Positions 26,545 through 37,600 of a stretch of 41,679 bases of DNA are shown one piece after another. Numbering within the stretch: position 1 is the stretch's first letter; every line of letters begins with the position of its first letter. Source of the DNA: Candidatus Helarchaeota archaeon. Its GTDB lineage: Archaea; Asgardarchaeota; Lokiarchaeia; Helarchaeales; JABXJV01. The stretch spans positions 1 to 41,679 of the forward strand of contig JABXJV010000398.1 in assembly GCA_013375355.1 (NCBI GenBank). The letters are read 5' to 3'. The notes under the pieces were generated by a model. That model made no database searches. It saw nothing but the letters and a program-made list of their open reading frames with translations, and was not told the DNA's origin. The translations under genes were made by a program, and so were the position numbers.

Positions 26545-27528
26545 ATGGATAAGATTGCGGGTATAATTCTTTCAGGTGGGCTTGCAAAAAGGTTTCAAAC
26601 AAAGGATAAACCTTGGATTGATAAAGCTATAGTAGAAATAGAAGGTAAGCCCATATTAATTCGATTAATTGAAATTTTAAAACAAATTACAGATGAGATA
26701 ATAATTATAGTTAACAATGACGAAAGAAAACAAACATATTTGGAATTACTAAAAAAGTTTGATATTAAATTAGCTAAAATCTATATAGATGAAAAAGGTA
26801 ATTGTAAGGGGGCATTATTAGGCATATTAACTGGGATGAAACAAGTAAAGACAAATTTTTGTATGGTTTTGCCTTGTGATTTGCCTTATATTAAAGTACA
26901 AACTCTAAAACTACTCCTTGAAGATTTATCTAAAAGTGGAATCACATTATTTGCTCATAAATCTGGTGTAATAGAACCATTACCAGCATGTATTTCAGTT
27001 AAACATTGCTTAAAAGTCATCAAACTAGTATGCAAATTAGGAAAAAGAAGAATTGATGATATTTTCAGAGGTTATACCGAATTAGTTTTAGTTATTTCTT
27101 GGAGAGTTCAAAGTTTTGATCCAGGATTTAAAAGTTTTATTAATTTGAATAGCCCTAACGATTTGAAAGAAAGTAAGATCCCGCAAATACCCTTAGGAAC
27201 TGTAGCTAATAGTTATCCATTTCGTACTGAGGAAAAAATAAATATTCATATAGATGAAATTAATGAAAATATAGACAAATTTAAACCAGATAATTTAGAA
27301 CCTCTTTTAAATATAATTTCAGAATTAATCGCAAAAAATCTATATTACTGGGTTGCTACACTTTATGAATTTCTAGGGAGGTATAAACCAGAATATTTCA
27401 ATAAAGCCGCAGATTTTTATTTGAAAGAATCAAACTTTTACTATGGAAGAGGAATGCTTTTCCTTGCTAGACATGCTGAATTAGATCAGAAATGGTGTTT
27501 AAAACAATTAAAAAAAGAGTATAAATAA
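26545..27528 (+). CDS. MobA-like nucleotidyltransferase with C-terminal extension
   Basis: 327 residues. The N-terminal 200 residues are a MobA/GlmU-type NTP transferase. They have the nucleotide loop IILSGGLAKRF with the Lys of DKPWIDKAIVEIEGKPIL, a VLPCDLPY metal-binding segment, and FINLNSPNDL near residue 205. MobA adds GMP to molybdopterin to form the dinucleotide cofactor. Tungsten-type AOR often uses an un-nucleotidylated pterin, so other MPT enzymes may be the client. The last 110 residues form an all-helical extension without recognised family. The gene lies between the tRNA-modification pair and the ACS-beta-like gene. Confidence 0.75.
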   Translation: MDKIAGIILSGGLAKRFQTKDKPWIDKAIVEIEGKPILIRLIEILKQITDEIIIIVNNDERKQTYLELLKKFDIKLAKIYIDEKGNCKGALLGILTGMKQVKTNFCMVLPCDLPYIKVQTLKLLLEDLSKSGITLFAHKSGVIEPLPACISVKHCLKVIKLVCKLGKRRIDDIFRGYTELVLVISWRVQSFDPGFKSFINLNSPNDLKESKIPQIPLGTVANSYPFRTEEKINIHIDEINENIDKFKPDNLEPLLNIISELIAKNLYYWVATLYEFLGRYKPEYFNKAADFYLKESNFYYGRGMLFLARHAELDQKWCLKQLKKEYK

Positions 27529-27701
27529 TTCTGATATTGTTTAGACCTACAATCATTTTTTTATTATAAACTTATTGAATCAAAGCTTTATTCTTTCTAT
27601 TATTGATAAAATTTTATTATTTTACGTTATAATCCAAAATTTCTTAAAATTAAGATGTGTTGCTAAATCAAAAGAGAAAATCATAATATAGTGATTATAA
27701 A

Positions 27702-29012
27702 ATGGTCGAATTTGGGAAGTTAAATAAAGCTTTAAAGCTTCCACCCGATCCAAAGGAGCTGTTAGAAGATCTACCCTTTCATGTAGGTGAGCAATGGGCG
27801 GGTAAAAGAATTCGAAATAATGATATGTATGTAGAATTTGGAGGTCCCAAAGTAAAAGCAGCTGCTGAGTTAATTGAATTTAGTGAAGAAGATAAAACTC
27901 TGGAGGATGGAAAATTAGAACTTTGGGGTCCAGATTTTGATGAAATTGATGAAGGATTTTCTTATAGTTTCATCGAAATAATTACATTATCCAGCTCAAC
28001 ATTAGATATAATTACACCAGGATTATTAGAAGGTATAATTTCCCATCTTCATGACTTTATAGAGGGGATCATGCATTTAAATATGCGAAATTTGATATGG
28101 ATTCGAATCCACAAAAGCTTAGCAAAAAGAGGAATAAAAATTGAACATTTAGCTCGTGCTTTAATGGGTCAATTAAAAAATGCCTTTCCTCAGATAGGAA
28201 AAGTCGAAATCAAATTTTTAATTGATTCTGCACAAAACCCAAATAAGACCTTAAGGATTTTAAATGATGATTGTTTTTATATTTGGGAACAAAGAAGACT
28301 AGAAGCTTTAAAATTAAATGATGATGAAGTCGATAAGTTTTACGGTTGTACCGGTTGCAAATATTATTGTCCAAATCATGCTTGTATAGTTACGCCAAAC
28401 AATTACGGTACATGTGGAGTAATTAACTGGAAGGATGCAAATATTTCATTTAAACTTAAACCAAAAGAAATTTTTTTTGAAATACCTAAAGGTGAAACAT
28501 TAGATAACCTTTACGGGAGTTATACTGGTGTAAATGCCAAGATTTCTGAATTCACAAATAAAACTGTAAAAAAAGTTAATTTATATTCAGCATTTAAAGA
28601 TCCTCAGACTAGTTGTAGATATTTTGAAGCTTTACTATTTCAAATTCCCGAAATTGATGCACTTGGTATCGCAGATTATTATTATAAAGGGGAAACTCCT
28701 CTCGAAATTAATTTTTCAACTGTGAATAAAATCTATAATAGAAATATTCAATCTCCGGGTTATAGAGGAATTGCATTAACTGCCTTAAAAGATAAAAAAT
28801 TTATGCAAGGGGACGGTGGTTGGAAACGAATTGTTTGGATAAACAAAAATCTCAAGGATAGAGTTGAAAAGTGGATACCAGACAGACTTAAAGATAAAAT
28901 AGCTACAGAAGAAAAAGTAATATCTGCTAAAAAATTAGTAGAATTTATTAATAAACAAGATCATCCTTTGAAAAAAGAGACTTGGAATGGTACAACCTGG
29001 ATTTTAAAGTAA
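27702..29012 (+). CDS. Acetyl-CoA synthase beta (CdhC)-like protein lacking the Cys-Gly-Cys motif
   Basis: 436 residues, homologous to the acetyl-CoA decarbonylase/synthase beta subunit. The [4Fe-4S] cysteines of the A-cluster are kept with exact family spacing: Cys216, 219, 228 and 238 in GCTGCKYYCPNHAC and GTCGVINW. The distal nickel site, normally Cys-Gly-Cys 67 residues later, reads Cys305-Arg306-Tyr307 in TSCRYFE. The rest of this region is well conserved (PEIDALGIADYYYKGETP; MQGDGGWKRIVW). Without the second Cys and the Gly backbone amide site, an Ni-Ni A-cluster should not form as known. It is therefore probably a divergent paralogue with a changed metal site or scaffolding role. Its neighbours are lipoyl carriers and HdrBC, not other Cdh subunits. 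Confidence 0.85.
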   Translation: MVEFGKLNKALKLPPDPKELLEDLPFHVGEQWAGKRIRNNDMYVEFGGPKVKAAAELIEFSEEDKTLEDGKLELWGPDFDEIDEGFSYSFIEIITLSSSTLDIITPGLLEGIISHLHDFIEGIMHLNMRNLIWIRIHKSLAKRGIKIEHLARALMGQLKNAFPQIGKVEIKFLIDSAQNPNKTLRILNDDCFYIWEQRRLEALKLNDDEVDKFYGCTGCKYYCPNHACIVTPNNYGTCGVINWKDANISFKLKPKEIFFEIPKGETLDNLYGSYTGVNAKISEFTNKTVKKVNLYSAFKDPQTSCRYFEALLFQIPEIDALGIADYYYKGETPLEINFSTVNKIYNRNIQSPGYRGIALTALKDKKFMQGDGGWKRIVWINKNLKDRVEKWIPDRLKDKIATEEKVISAKKLVEFINKQDHPLKKETWNGTTWILK

Positions 29013-29094
29013 GAATAATCTGTAGTGATAAGAATAACTTCTAAAAATAAATCATTTAAAAATAGAAATAGAATTAATTTTCTATTAAAAAATA

Positions 29095-29517
29095 TTATAA
29101 TTGTTTAATTTCTTCTTCGGCCCAAGGTTTAATAGCATCACCGGTAATTAAATTACTTAATTCTGCATCAAAATCTCCAGTAGGCTTCATTTTAATAAGC
29201 CAGCCTTCTCCATAAGGGTCATCATTGAGATCTTTCACCTTTCTTCCAGCTGCGTTAGGATTTGCTTCAACTATTTCTCCTGTAACAGGGGCGGTTAATG
29301 GAATTACACCTTTTCCTGCTTCTGCAGTTCCGAAATTTTTACCAGCATTTATGTTTTTACCTATTTTTTTAACTCTTACAAAAATTATTTTTCCTGCTAG
29401 AGCAACACCTATTGAGTCTACGCCCACACGTATCAATTCACCATCTTTGGTTGCCCAAGTATGTTTCTCATGATAATATAGGTTATCTGGTAAATCATAA
29501 TCTCCGATTTTTACCAA
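29095..29517 (-). CDS. GcvH-like lipoyl carrier protein A
   Basis: 140 residues in the glycine-cleavage H-protein fold: YDLPDNLYYHEKHTWA at the start, GVDSIGVALAGKIIFVRV, then TAPVTGEIVEAN and DDPYGEGWLIKM. The lipoyl-accepting lysine is Lys69, at the correct distance (7 residues) from the conserved Pro. However, its context is AEAGKG instead of the usual ESVKA. This resembles specialised lipoate-binding proteins that accompany Hdr-like complexes in sulfur oxidisers. The start is TTG with GAGGT 7-8 nt upstream. It is divergent from a paralogue 109 bp away and near hdrBC, with no GcvP or GcvT here. Confidence 0.85.
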   Translation of the reverse strand: MVKIGDYDLPDNLYYHEKHTWATKDGELIRVGVDSIGVALAGKIIFVRVKKIGKNINAGKNFGTAEAGKGVIPLTAPVTGEIVEANPNAAGRKVKDLNDDPYGEGWLIKMKPTGDFDAELSNLITGDAIKPWAEEEIKQL

Positions 29518-29625
29518 TTTGAAACCTCTAGGTTGACATTTTTACATATTTTTAATAATTTCCAAGAGTGATAAAATATAATAAATATTTTTGGTTTAAG
29601 TTTAAAAGAATTTGGAAGTGAATAC
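29518..29625. promoter_or_regulatory. Divergent promoter between the two lipoyl-carrier genes
   Basis: This is 108 bp of strongly AT-rich sequence, with TATA-like stretches near 29575-29586 and TTTAAAAG near 29602. It probably serves both TTG-initiated GcvH-like genes, which would then be coregulated. Confidence 0.35.
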
Positions 29626-30081
29626 TTGGTAAATGTTCAAGGATATAATCTCCCGGATGATCTATATTACTCAGATAAAGATTTATGGGCAAAAATAGAA
29701 AACGGAACTGCGAAAATTGGCATAACTGACTTTGCCCAAGCAATGTTGGAAAAATTAACCTATTTAGATGTAATTTTAAGGGAAGATGAGGAAGTTAAAT
29801 TTAATAGACCATTCGGTTCCATTCAAGCGGGTAAAGGTTGGATTACTTTATATTCACCACTTTCGGGAATTATCACTGAAGTCAACGAAGCTCCAGAAGA
29901 TAATGTTAAAATATTAAATGCTGACTGTTATGGAGAGGGATGGATTATTAAAATTACCACAACTAAACTGGAAGAAGAGTTATCTAAATTATTTAAAGGG
30001 GGAACTCCCGAGTTTATCAAGTGGCAAGAGGAAGAAATCGAGAGAGTAAAAAAAATTAATGAAGAATTAAAGAAAAAATAG
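29626..30081 (+). CDS. GcvH-like lipoyl carrier protein B
   Basis: 151 residues, a paralogue of the divergent neighbour. It shares the start (GYNLPDDLYY) and the general H-protein layout (YSPLSGIITEVN; DCYGEGWIIKI). The acceptor is Lys70 in IQAGKGW, again with AGKG context and a 7-residue spacing to Pro. The C-terminus has a longer charged helix (EEEIERVKKINEELKKK). The start TTG has GGAAGTGA upstream. It is convergent with hdrB, 14 bp apart. A role as swinging-arm carrier for an Hdr-linked reaction is inference. Confidence 0.85.
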   Translation: MVNVQGYNLPDDLYYSDKDLWAKIENGTAKIGITDFAQAMLEKLTYLDVILREDEEVKFNRPFGSIQAGKGWITLYSPLSGIITEVNEAPEDNVKILNADCYGEGWIIKITTTKLEEELSKLFKGGTPEFIKWQEEEIERVKKINEELKKK

Positions 30082-30095
30082 TTGAATTAAAAATA

Positions 30096-30971
30096 TTAAA
30101 TTCTTTCTAACAAACTTTTTAACTTTATTCGGTGAAATTTAACACCTAAATCTTCAGGTTTTTCACCAAATGCCAACGCCAATAATTCAGTAAAGTATAA
30201 TGTAGGTATTTTGTATTCGGTATTAAAAGCTTTATTTACTTTGCCTTGATTCATTTCAAATTGAGTAAAACAAGCCGGACACATTACAACTAAACAATCA
30301 GCTTTTACACGGTCTATTTGTTTAAGTTTACTTTCCAACATTGCAGTTTGAGCTTCTTCATTTACACCGGAAATAGCGTTTCCACAACACTGGTACTTTT
30401 TTAGGTATTCAACACTTTTTGCACCGGTTGCTTCTACTATTTTATCTAAAGATTCTGGTCTAAGAGGGTCATCAAAATTTAAAATATAACCAGGTCTTCC
30501 GTAATGGCAACCGTAGAAAGTTGCTATCTTTAAACCATCCATTTTCTTGGTAACTGCTTTTTGTATAGCTTCAATTCCAATATTTTTGTATAAAACTTCA
30601 AGAAGATGATAAACATTAATAGTTCCTTTGAATTGTTTTCCAATTTTAGATATAATTTCATTAATTTCTTTTAAATGGTGTCCATCATTTTTTAATTCGG
30701 TATTAACGGTTTTTAATGTCTCAAAACATCCATTACAAAAAGTTAAGATATCTTTATTTGCTTCTTCTGCGACACATAAATTTCTTGCCGCAATTGCCGT
30801 CCATGTTTTTTGATCAATGCATTGAAAACCAGCTGGATCTGGGCAACACCCAAATTCGGGTATGTCAGCCACTTTAATGCCTAGCTTATCCATAACCTTT
30901 CTACTTGCCGCTTCTATATAGGGGAACCGATTTGCTATTACACATCCAACATAGATTGCATATTCACTCAT
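30096..30971 (-). CDS. hdrB: Heterodisulfide reductase subunit B
   Basis: 291 residues with two CCG domains: YVGCVIANR, FGCCPDPAG, CNGC, then YGCHYGRP, QCCGNAISG and CPACF. These bind the two noncubane [4Fe-4S] clusters where HdrB splits disulfides. Its length is normal for HdrB. The ATG has AGGAGGC upstream, inside the end of hdrC, and starts 2 bp after it, so hdrC-hdrB is one operon. HdrA is encoded 20 kb away as a selenoprotein. The close lipoyl-carrier genes suggest the disulfide could be lipoamide, not CoM-S-S-CoB. Confidence 0.92.
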   Translation of the reverse strand: MSEYAIYVGCVIANRFPYIEAASRKVMDKLGIKVADIPEFGCCPDPAGFQCIDQKTWTAIAARNLCVAEEANKDILTFCNGCFETLKTVNTELKNDGHHLKEINEIISKIGKQFKGTINVYHLLEVLYKNIGIEAIQKAVTKKMDGLKIATFYGCHYGRPGYILNFDDPLRPESLDKIVEATGAKSVEYLKKYQCCGNAISGVNEEAQTAMLESKLKQIDRVKADCLVVMCPACFTQFEMNQGKVNKAFNTEYKIPTLYFTELLALAFGEKPEDLGVKFHRIKLKSLLERI

Positions 30972-30973
30972 TT

Positions 30974-31489
30974 TTATGCCTCCTTCTTCTCGGGTTCGCC
31001 TACTAATTTAATAAACCCAGTAGCCTTGCAAATTTTTTTGAAATCTTCCACCTTTGGGGTTGTAATATTCTCTTTAAGTTTTAATTGAGTTCTACGCCTT
31101 GCAATTGCAGGACTATTTGGTATATTTAACCCAAGCGTCGCCACATTTTGTCCTTCCATCTTGAACCCTTCGGGTAGGTTGCCTCTTTGTGTAGCAAGAT
31201 TCTTTAAATGAAACATAATTTCAGAAACGAGGACTGCTTGAGGACATACTTCAAGACATGAATGACATGTCGTACAGTTCCAAATCATCGATCCTTCGAT
31301 GATTTTTTCTTTAAAACCAAGTAATGAATTTTCAATTATCTGACGAGGATTAAAAATTTTACTGTATCTCAAAGCGGGGCATATTCCTGAACATGTTCCA
31401 CACTGATAACAAAAATTAATTGTTTTTCCAATTTCACTTTTTGATAATTCTTTTCTGAATGCTGAGGATATTGACAATTTTCTAACCAC
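30974..31489 (-). CDS. hdrC: Heterodisulfide reductase subunit C
   Basis: 171 residues with two ferredoxin clusters: CYQCGTCSGICPALRYS near residue 28 and CTTCHSCLEVCPQAV near residue 72. These wire HdrA to HdrB. N- and C-terminal helices are typical of HdrC, and its length is normal. It is first gene of an hdrC-hdrB pair. A TATA-like AT-rich region of 170 bp (31490-31659) precedes it. Confidence 0.9.
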   Translation of the reverse strand: MVRKLSISSAFRKELSKSEIGKTINFCYQCGTCSGICPALRYSKIFNPRQIIENSLLGFKEKIIEGSMIWNCTTCHSCLEVCPQAVLVSEIMFHLKNLATQRGNLPEGFKMEGQNVATLGLNIPNSPAIARRRTQLKLKENITTPKVEDFKKICKATGFIKLVGEPEKKEA

Positions 31490-31659
31490 ATTCTTAAGTT
31501 ATTTATTATACTTTCAGTTAAACAATTATCATTTACTTAAAAAATATTTTTATTCCTTTAAATGATTTTAATTTAATACTTCAATAATATTTTGGAAAAA
31601 AACAAATTTTAAAAAGAATATTATAAATTTTTTGGCTAAATGGAAAGAAATTATTCGAT

Positions 31660-34600
31660 TCAACTAAATTTTTTCTTTCCTCTTTTATATAATTCTTCTG
31701 CTCTTTCTGAAAATTTTTTAGCTTTGTCTAAATCTCCTAATTTCGATGAAATTTTTGCAGCTCTTTGATATAATTCTGCCGCATAATTAAAGTTTTTCTT
31801 CCTAATTGCTTGTCTTGCAGAATTTAGTGTTTCAGATAGACGAACTTCGAGGTTTTTAATTTCTAATTTATCTAATTTTTCTTTTTTAGCTTCCAACTTT
31901 TCTTTAGAAACAGGCTTTGCTTTTTTAATTTTCTTTGACGGCTTTTTCTTAAGTTTTTCTTTCTTTAATCTTTCCTTAATTAACTTTTCTTCCTCAAGCT
32001 CTGCTACTTCTTTTTCATCAATCATTTTTTTAATAATAGCCTTAACTCTACTTGCTGGAACTACTACTTGCTCTCTTCTATAAAACCTATAAACTAATAT
32101 AGTGCCTAGTACTACAGTTACAATAAGACCTGCTATAATGAGAAAATCCCAAGAAAATGGAGGAGGAGGGGGAAGGAGTGGTGGCATTTTGCATGAAATT
32201 CTATATGTTACTTCTGCAACTGCTTCTTCCATATCATTTAAAAAGATATATAGCGTCCACTTACCTTTAAAACTTAAATGCTGGTAATTCCTCTTGGAAA
32301 TGTGTATGCTAAAAGTTTTGTTTGTACTTCCAGGGGGAAACCAAATGAATCTTTTTAAAAATTTCCCAGAAGAATCATTTAATTGAATATAAGATATATT
32401 GAGCTCTTCCACATCAAATAAACTACCTTCAAGATAAATACTTTCTCCTTCATATAAATCAAAATCACTAGGAGAAAATTTGGTTATAGTAATAACAGGG
32501 AGGTTGTTTAATACAATGAGATAGGTCTTATTGGTCTCATTATATCCTCCATGTTTGTCTCTTACACTAACTTGGAATGACCAATTTCCTGATCGAAATG
32601 AATAATTTAGAATTAGTGAATAATTCCACCCATTCGTGATGTTATTATATTCTAGGATAGTTGAGTTATCCCATTTATTTAATACTGCATGGTATAAACA
32701 AGCTCTTAAAGTTAGATCTTCAGTACGATTGAAAACGTCGAGGTCAGTAGCATTACCATAGAATTCAATAGGATTGCCCCTATATGTAGAATTAGTAGAA
32801 ATATTTTTGGATACCCAATTAGGATCATGGTTCTTTACTGTAATATTTTTACTTGCATTCATAATTTCACTTACATTCCAGGTTTTCCAAATATTTTCTT
32901 TATCAGTTATATTAAAATGTATAAACCAAGTACCGCTATCATTTTTTGGACTAAAAATCCAGTTGAATTCCCAAATTTCCCTTACTTTATCATAAGTCAT
33001 TGTGCGGTTAATCCAACTTTTACTATAAAGAGGGTTATACATCTTTATTTTTGCTGTAATTCCAGTTTTTGTGACGGGATAGGTTACATTGAACTCAATA
33101 AAATCTATACTCGCGTTAGTAGTTGTATTTGTTTCCAAATAAAAGAAGATCTCAATACGATTATCTGTCTGGTTTACAAAATTTGACAGATTATTTTTTG
33201 AGATATAACATTTATCAGAGGTCTTATTAGTAGAATTAAATATGTTATTGCTTAATGTATAAAGCGATTGGGAATTCCAGTTGTAGATCTGCCAACCTGC
33301 AAAGGTGACATTTTCAGTATTATTTAAGAATGCTTTAATTTTTATTTCAATTTCTGTTATATTATCATATTCTATTGCGGCATTTGATAGATTTATTGAA
33401 TATGGCATACGTATTTTTCCATAAGAGTCATTAATAATTACATGAGAGATATTATCATCAGCAAATGTAGATTGGTAATCATTCTCAAAATAACTCCCAT
33501 TTATGCTAACATTAGTAATTGTATTATTTCCTTCGCAACTCAATATTATTGAATTGTTTTCTTTATATCTTGAAAAGTTTTCATCTAAAAAATCATCTCT
33601 ATCAAAAAATGTCGCATTAATATTTAGAGTCTCATTAACTCGAAATAAACTATTTGTGTTGTTTGTAAATGAGACTAATTCAGCAGGCCAATTCGTCACT
33701 TCGGGATCTTTTACAGTGAAATTAACTTGTTCATAGTTGGATGAATCTTTATTATCCCTACTGGTCACATAGAACTCATACTCACCAATAGGATCATCAT
33801 CTGTAAATATATATGAGGTATTCCACTGCGAATAACCGTAAATCCATTCATAACCACTCGTAATATAATCCCCAGTCGATCTACTTAACTGCATTGTAAG
33901 ATTCTTTACCCAAATACCGCTAGACTTATGTATTAGATGTAGTGTTACATTCCACTCATTTTGATCATCTATAAAGGATGTAATATTATTATGATCAGTA
34001 TCTCGTATAACGATTGAAGCGTTAAGCGTTTGATTTACCCTTCCAATTGTATAATTTTGATCAAAATACATTGGATCGACGGATCCGTTTTGATAATAAT
34101 CAATAGAAAAGAAATGGGTCGGATCGGAATTGTCTATTGTAGGTGGGCTAGAATATAGTGAGAGAATATTTTGAAATTCAACAAGATCGGTTTGATCATC
34201 AATATACCATGAACATACCATATTAAGTGGAACTGTAACTGCTAAAATATGAAATTGTGCAAATACTACTATATTGTATAAGTGGTTATCCAGTGAATAA
34301 CTAGTATTACCAAAACTTCCAAATAATAACCACGAAGGATCTGAAGGAGTAACAGTTAAAACCGTTAGATTATCTAAAGAATTATCGATATCTGTTATAT
34401 TTGCATATAAAAATGAATCAAATACTGAATCAAATTGATATGTTGGTACTGATTTTTGCCCCCTGCGAGTTGATTTATTGTAAAATTTATGAGCAATTGG
34501 TTTATAATTACCTGGTAAAAGTAATAGGGATGTAGAATTAGCAAGATAAGATTCTGGGTCACCAAATATAACAAATTGGTGATAATCTTCTGAATTATTT

Positions 34601-37600
34601 GGAAATGGTGGGGATTCGGCGATATTTCCCTTCCAATTTTTTGAATACAAATGACTCGTTCCATTTAATGCCTCATTTAGAGCTTTACCGATTGTTTTAT
34701 TCTTCAATAAATTTTGAATATAGATATAGAATAAATATTCAGAATAACCTAACATATTATCACGTAAATTGGCTACGACCACGGAAGCTCCATGACTTAA
34801 TAGGAGATTTGGCATTTGGGTGGAAGCCAGAAAGTCATTATTTAAAATTATATGCGATAAATTAAGGCTCTCATTTATTAATACATCGAAAAGTTCACTA
34901 CCAGTTATCCAAGCTTCATTGACGCCACTAGGATCCACTGGATTTTCTGCACCTATTGGATCCTCCGGAGTTTGACCTGTATTAAACCCCCTCCAATAGT
35001 CATCAGTCATTAATTTAATGGACCCATTATCATTAAATGGAATCCCAGAATAATTGCCCATCCCACAAAGATACCAAAGTGCAATGTTATTTTTGAGGAA
35101 ATCAGTGATATTGGAAAAAGATGTCGAATAATTAACAATATAAGCATAATTTGAGAAATTATTTGGAATTACTTCAGAATAATTGTATGTTTGACCTCCA
35201 AAGGTAAAATTATGCCAGTATGAAATGCTAGAAGATAAAATATTTTGTCTCGCAAATGGAGACCACATAGTTATATTGAATTGGACTTGATCAACAGATG
35301 CATTAATCATTGGTCCAGTAGTATTTACATACATAAAAAGCTCTATTCGTCTTCCATCACCATCAGAACTTATAAAATGAGATTTATTATCTTCAGTTAT
35401 ATAAAAAAATCCGTCCTCGTAATCTGTTGAATTAAAAATGGAGTCACTAAGAGTAGTAAAATTAGAAGCTGTCCAATTCCAAATTTTCAATCCTGCAAAT
35501 TGAATATTAGTGTCATTATATCCTATTCTTGCACGATATTTAATATTAATTTTCGTAATATTATCAAAAACTAAGCCATAATCATTTAAACGTATAGAAG
35601 ATGGTCGTAATATTTCACCTAATTCACTATTATTACAAAAATGAGAGTCTCCGTCTTTTGCCTCTTTAACCAATCCATCATTAAAGGGACCCCAATTTCC
35701 CTTTGCATTACCTGCACCGTTTAACGAATCGAACCTGTTTGCCCAATATCCCGTTCTTTCATATGGTTGATAAAGAGCATTTTCATTAGAAGTATATTTC
35801 TTATAGTTGGTGGCTCTATATAATATGGAACGACATATATATACTGCATCGTCAATTTCATTTTCTCCAGGAAATCTGCCAGAAAATGATTCTCCAATTA
35901 TAGCTCTTTCAAAGATTGGGTATAAGTCTGTTAATTGAGATACAGTTATAACCGTTCGGTTAATACCTCCAGGATCTAAATCATTTAATAAATTATGAAA
36001 GATGTCTGAAAGATCTGTCATATCTTCATAGATTGGTCCTGGACCTGTTAATGGGGTCTGGAAATAACTATATTCCATTAATTTATAATTGCTTAGAGAT
36101 TTTGAATAGAAATTAAATGTTTCATTAAATATTGGTAGAACAACTCCACCATGATAAGCGGATAATAAGCTTGCGGCAGCAAAATAGCCATCTTTAAGGG
36201 TAGTTATTATGAAATCGTTTTGCAAGCTTATATTTTGAATATATTCACGAATTATTGAAAGATTTTCTAAACTTAAAGTAGAAATGCCTAATTCAGTAAT
36301 TAAAGTCTCATTAATTGTATCATTAGGTTCAACTACAATCACTTCTGAAAGTGCTAAGCTTGATAAGACTTCTCGTGTATAAGTTGAAAGACTATTACCA
36401 TCAGTGAATAGTATAGGAGTATGCAGAAGTGAAGCAATAACTGCTCCATTAGAAGCAGATTCGATGCATCTAGTCTTATAATTTGAATGGTTCAAAAAAT
36501 TAATACTTAAAGTATAATTAATAGGTGATTGATTCTCATTTGCGGTAACGATTATAGTCCAATTACCCATTGATGGATATTCAATTGATATTGATTCATT
36601 CGTTTCACCATTTTCATATAAGTAACCGTTGCGATCTGAACTTTCTACTAATTGTCCATCAGGATTTAATAACCATAAGTCGATATCTTTTTGTGAGTCT
36701 GTCCAATTAATATCAATCTTTAATTTTGAATTTGAATAATTTACTTTTACAACATGAGAAGAACCAGTAAAATTCCAAAAAGTGATGTTATATACCACAT
36801 CAGAAGAAATTTGAGAGGTATTATAAACGCGGATAGCCCAATCGGATAAATTCGCAGGATATGTAACATTGGGAAAGAAGATTAAATTACTATCTGTTGA
36901 ATTATCAGTGTCAAACACCCATCTATTTGATGAAGTGTAATTCCCAATTAGATCCAATGCAAGTTTATTATTTGTATCATTGATGTATGCAAATATCGCA
37001 CCACCATTTAATGTTATATTATTGGGAGTAAAAATATCTTCCAAATTGGTATTTGTAATGTTTTCTATTAAAGACAAGTAAGTATTTGGATTGATATTAT
37101 CGCTTATGGAATAACTATAAATTGATTCTGGTTCGTTAAATGTATCATTACCTAATACTAAAACAGCTTTAGATGATTTATACCAGAAAAAATCACTAAT
37201 CTGTGCAGATAAATCAAATATATTATTTCCATCGAAATAGATTGGGGTGCCAGCTTCGCCTTGGGTTCCAAAAATATCCGTAATTTTATTTTGGGTCGCT
37301 GTTGAAACATCGCCGATGTAAATTACTCTCTTTAAACCACCAAATATATCATTATATTGTTTCCATTCTCTTAAAAATTCCAAAGTATTCTCATGGTCTA
37401 TAACATTATCATATATTATTGGAGATATTTTGCGAATTCCACTATCATTAAATATTGCATTAGGGATTGCCGATAAATATGCGAAATCATCTAAATTTGA
37501 ATTTTCATCATGATGTACAACTGTCAGAATCTGAAGAGGAGCATAATCAGGATCAAATTCCCAGTTATATTGGCTGAAAAAATCTTCATATTGAGGAGAG

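Noticed and set aside
28099..28110. GGATTCGAATCC as a tRNA T-arm
   Set aside because: It is inside the conserved reading frame of the ACS-beta-like gene and no acceptor stem or anticodon arm surrounds it.
27702..29012. Functional acetyl-CoA synthase/CODH operon
   Set aside because: No CdhA, CdhB, CdhD or CdhE gene is nearby and the distal nickel ligands are missing.
29095..30081. Ordinary glycine-cleavage system
   Set aside because: No gcvP, gcvT or lpd gene is present and the lipoylation context differs from ESVKA, so I do not call the pair gcvH.
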